Notes under the pieces: generated by a model
The model's input: only the letters and a program-made list of their open reading frames with translations
What the model was told of the DNA's origin: nothing
Database searches by the model: none
Translations under genes and position numbers: made by a program
Part shown: positions 63,197-64,000 of the stretch, in pieces
Layout of the letters: the number at the start of each line of letters is the position of its first letter
Position numbering within the stretch: position 1 is the stretch's first letter
Assembly: GCA_903789665.1 (NCBI GenBank)
Contig: CAIFEX010000008.1
Span: forward strand, 1-64,000
DNA: 64,000 nt
Direction of reading: 5' to 3'
Source: an uncultured Clostridium sp.
GTDB lineage: Bacteria; Bacillota; Clostridia; Clostridiales; Clostridiaceae

Positions 63197-64000
63197 TTAT
63201 ATAGTATACAGCTCCTTAAAATCCTTTGCAGTTTTCACCATAGCTTTTATATTTACAAGGGGCGTTCTAGGCCCTATTCCGCAAGCAGGTGACAGTATAT
63301 CCACTCCCGATTTGATACAATTAAAACACATTTTCCTGATATCCTCCGGTCTCGCGTTTTCAAGAGAAAATGTACTCATATTTCCCATTATGGCTTTATC
63401 TTTTACATTGCTGCACATCTGCTTTATACTTGTAATCGAATCAAAACTTACAGCATTGCTGTGAAGTTCATTTAACTCAGAGTATATACTTTTCAATTTG
63501 CCGCATATATGTACTATGATGCCATATTCAGTGTATTTTTTCAAGGAATCTACAATTTTGTTCAAATAGGGAAGCGTAAAATTTCTGAAATTTTTAGGAC
63601 CCATTATTTCTCCTGTACCGCTGGGATCCGATATGGTAAGTAAATCTGCACCGGCTTCAAGCTGTGCCCTCCCGAATTTCACAAGATTATCTACGATAAA
63701 TTCCATAAATTCATGAGCTTTGTCTTTTTTTCTGATAATTTCTCTAAAAAATATTTCAGGTTCTACTAGAGAAGAGGCAACACTTACCGGACCTGTCAAA
63801 TTTGCCATGATAGGTACAGGCAAATTCTTTTCCTTCAGAATCTTTATGGCCTCCAAGACCACTTTAGGTCTCCCGCTGTTTATATCTATATCCCTCAACT
63901 TATGCAAATCTTCTACTGAATTTATGGGATATCCGACAATCCTAGGTTCATTTATCTTGCCGCCCAATGAGACTTTCGCTCCCATAGCTTCCGCCTCTAC
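63197..64000 (-). CDS. Methylcobamide:CoM methyltransferase-like (MtaA/CmuA, UroD fold), 5' truncated by the window
   Basis: The frame is open to the window edge, so the N-terminus (probably 70-80 residues) lies beyond it; 267 codons are seen. The TIM-barrel has zinc ligands in VHICGKLKS (HxC) and SPACGIGPRTPL. GPVSVASSLVEPE and ISDPSGTGEIMGP are typical of the corrinoid methyltransferase branch rather than of uroporphyrinogen decarboxylase itself. In clostridia such proteins serve methylamine, methanol or methoxy-aromatic demethylation with a corrinoid protein; none is in the window. The next gene downstream is the ROK kinase. Confidence 0.82.
   Translation of the reverse strand, partial: VEAEAMGAKVSLGGKINEPRIVGYPINSVEDLHKLRDIDINSGRPKVVLEAIKILKEKNLPVPIMANLTGPVSVASSLVEPEIFFREIIRKKDKAHEFMEFIVDNLVKFGRAQLEAGADLLTISDPSGTGEIMGPKNFRNFTLPYLNKIVDSLKKYTEYGIIVHICGKLKSIYSELNELHSNAVSFDSITSIKQMCSNVKDKAIMGNMSTFSLENARPEDIRKMCFNCIKSGVDILSPACGIGPRTPLVNIKAMVKTAKDFKELYTI

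Noticed and set aside
1-64000. CRISPR array, rRNA or tRNA genes
   Set aside because: No regularly spaced direct repeats, no rRNA core sequences and no cloverleaf with a GGTTC-type T-arm in proper context were found by eye.

Overview
The window looks like a chromosomal segment of a low-GC, Gram-positive anaerobe, most probably a Clostridium (cluster I type). The signs are AT-rich DNA, strong AGGAGG-type ribosome binding sites, frequent GTG/TTG starts, U-tailed hairpin terminators, an ispH-rpsA fusion, a 2-hydroxyacyl-CoA dehydratase activase system, and a lexA/hfq/miaA/mutL/mutS/miaB neighbourhood. No rRNA, tRNA, CRISPR array or prophage was seen. Most genes lie on the minus strand. All functional calls come from reading motifs by eye; no database search was possible.

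Layout. 0-3 kb: an acyl-CoA dehydratase activase with two tandem paralogous partner proteins. 3-3.75 kb: a long non-coding stretch with hairpins and DnaA-box-like words. 3.7-6 kb: a Xer-type recombinase, an acidic 8-cysteine protein and lexA; the last two diverge from one LexA-box-like operator, and lexA has a long structured leader. 6-14.7 kb: a PLP lyase-like gene, then hfq, miaA, mutL, mutS and miaB (RNA modification and mismatch repair, read from miaB towards hfq from one good promoter). 14.6-27 kb: a complete carbon-phosphorus lyase locus (phnG-H-I-J-K-M, a hexapeptide acyltransferase, phnL, a PHP-phosphoesterase/inositol-monophosphatase fusion, phnD-C-E-E) preceded by a GntR/UTRA regulator. 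PhnP and PhnN are absent, and the PHP fusion is the natural candidate to replace PhnP.

27-46 kb: two aminotransferases flanking a 51-codon ORF bracketed by inverted repeats; a GNAT protein; speD; ispH-rpsA; cmk; an FAD oxidoreductase; gdhA; an RpiR regulator; a pseudouridine synthase; a glycosyltransferase; yedF; a nitrilase; a TcdA/ThiF-type E1 enzyme; a membrane protein; and an alanyl-tRNA editing protein. 45-57.7 kb: a histidine degradation cluster (hutG, permease, hutH, fchA, hutI, hutU, ftcD) containing an IS1182-like remnant and a large SARP/ATPase/TPR regulator divergent from hutU. 57.7-64 kb: a two-TM potassium channel with a large extracytoplasmic insert, an AhpD-like protein, cysS, a patatin-like lipase, a small unknown gene, a ROK kinase and the 3' part of a methylcobamide:CoM methyltransferase-like gene.

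How the parts work together: phosphonates are imported by PhnCDE, activated by PhnGHI(L), demethylated or cleaved by PhnJ, and the cyclic ribose phosphate is probably processed by the PHP domain. Histidine is converted by HutH, HutU and HutI to formiminoglutamate, which can be hydrolysed by HutG or passed by FtcD and FchA into the folate one-carbon pool; gdhA can deaminate the resulting glutamate.
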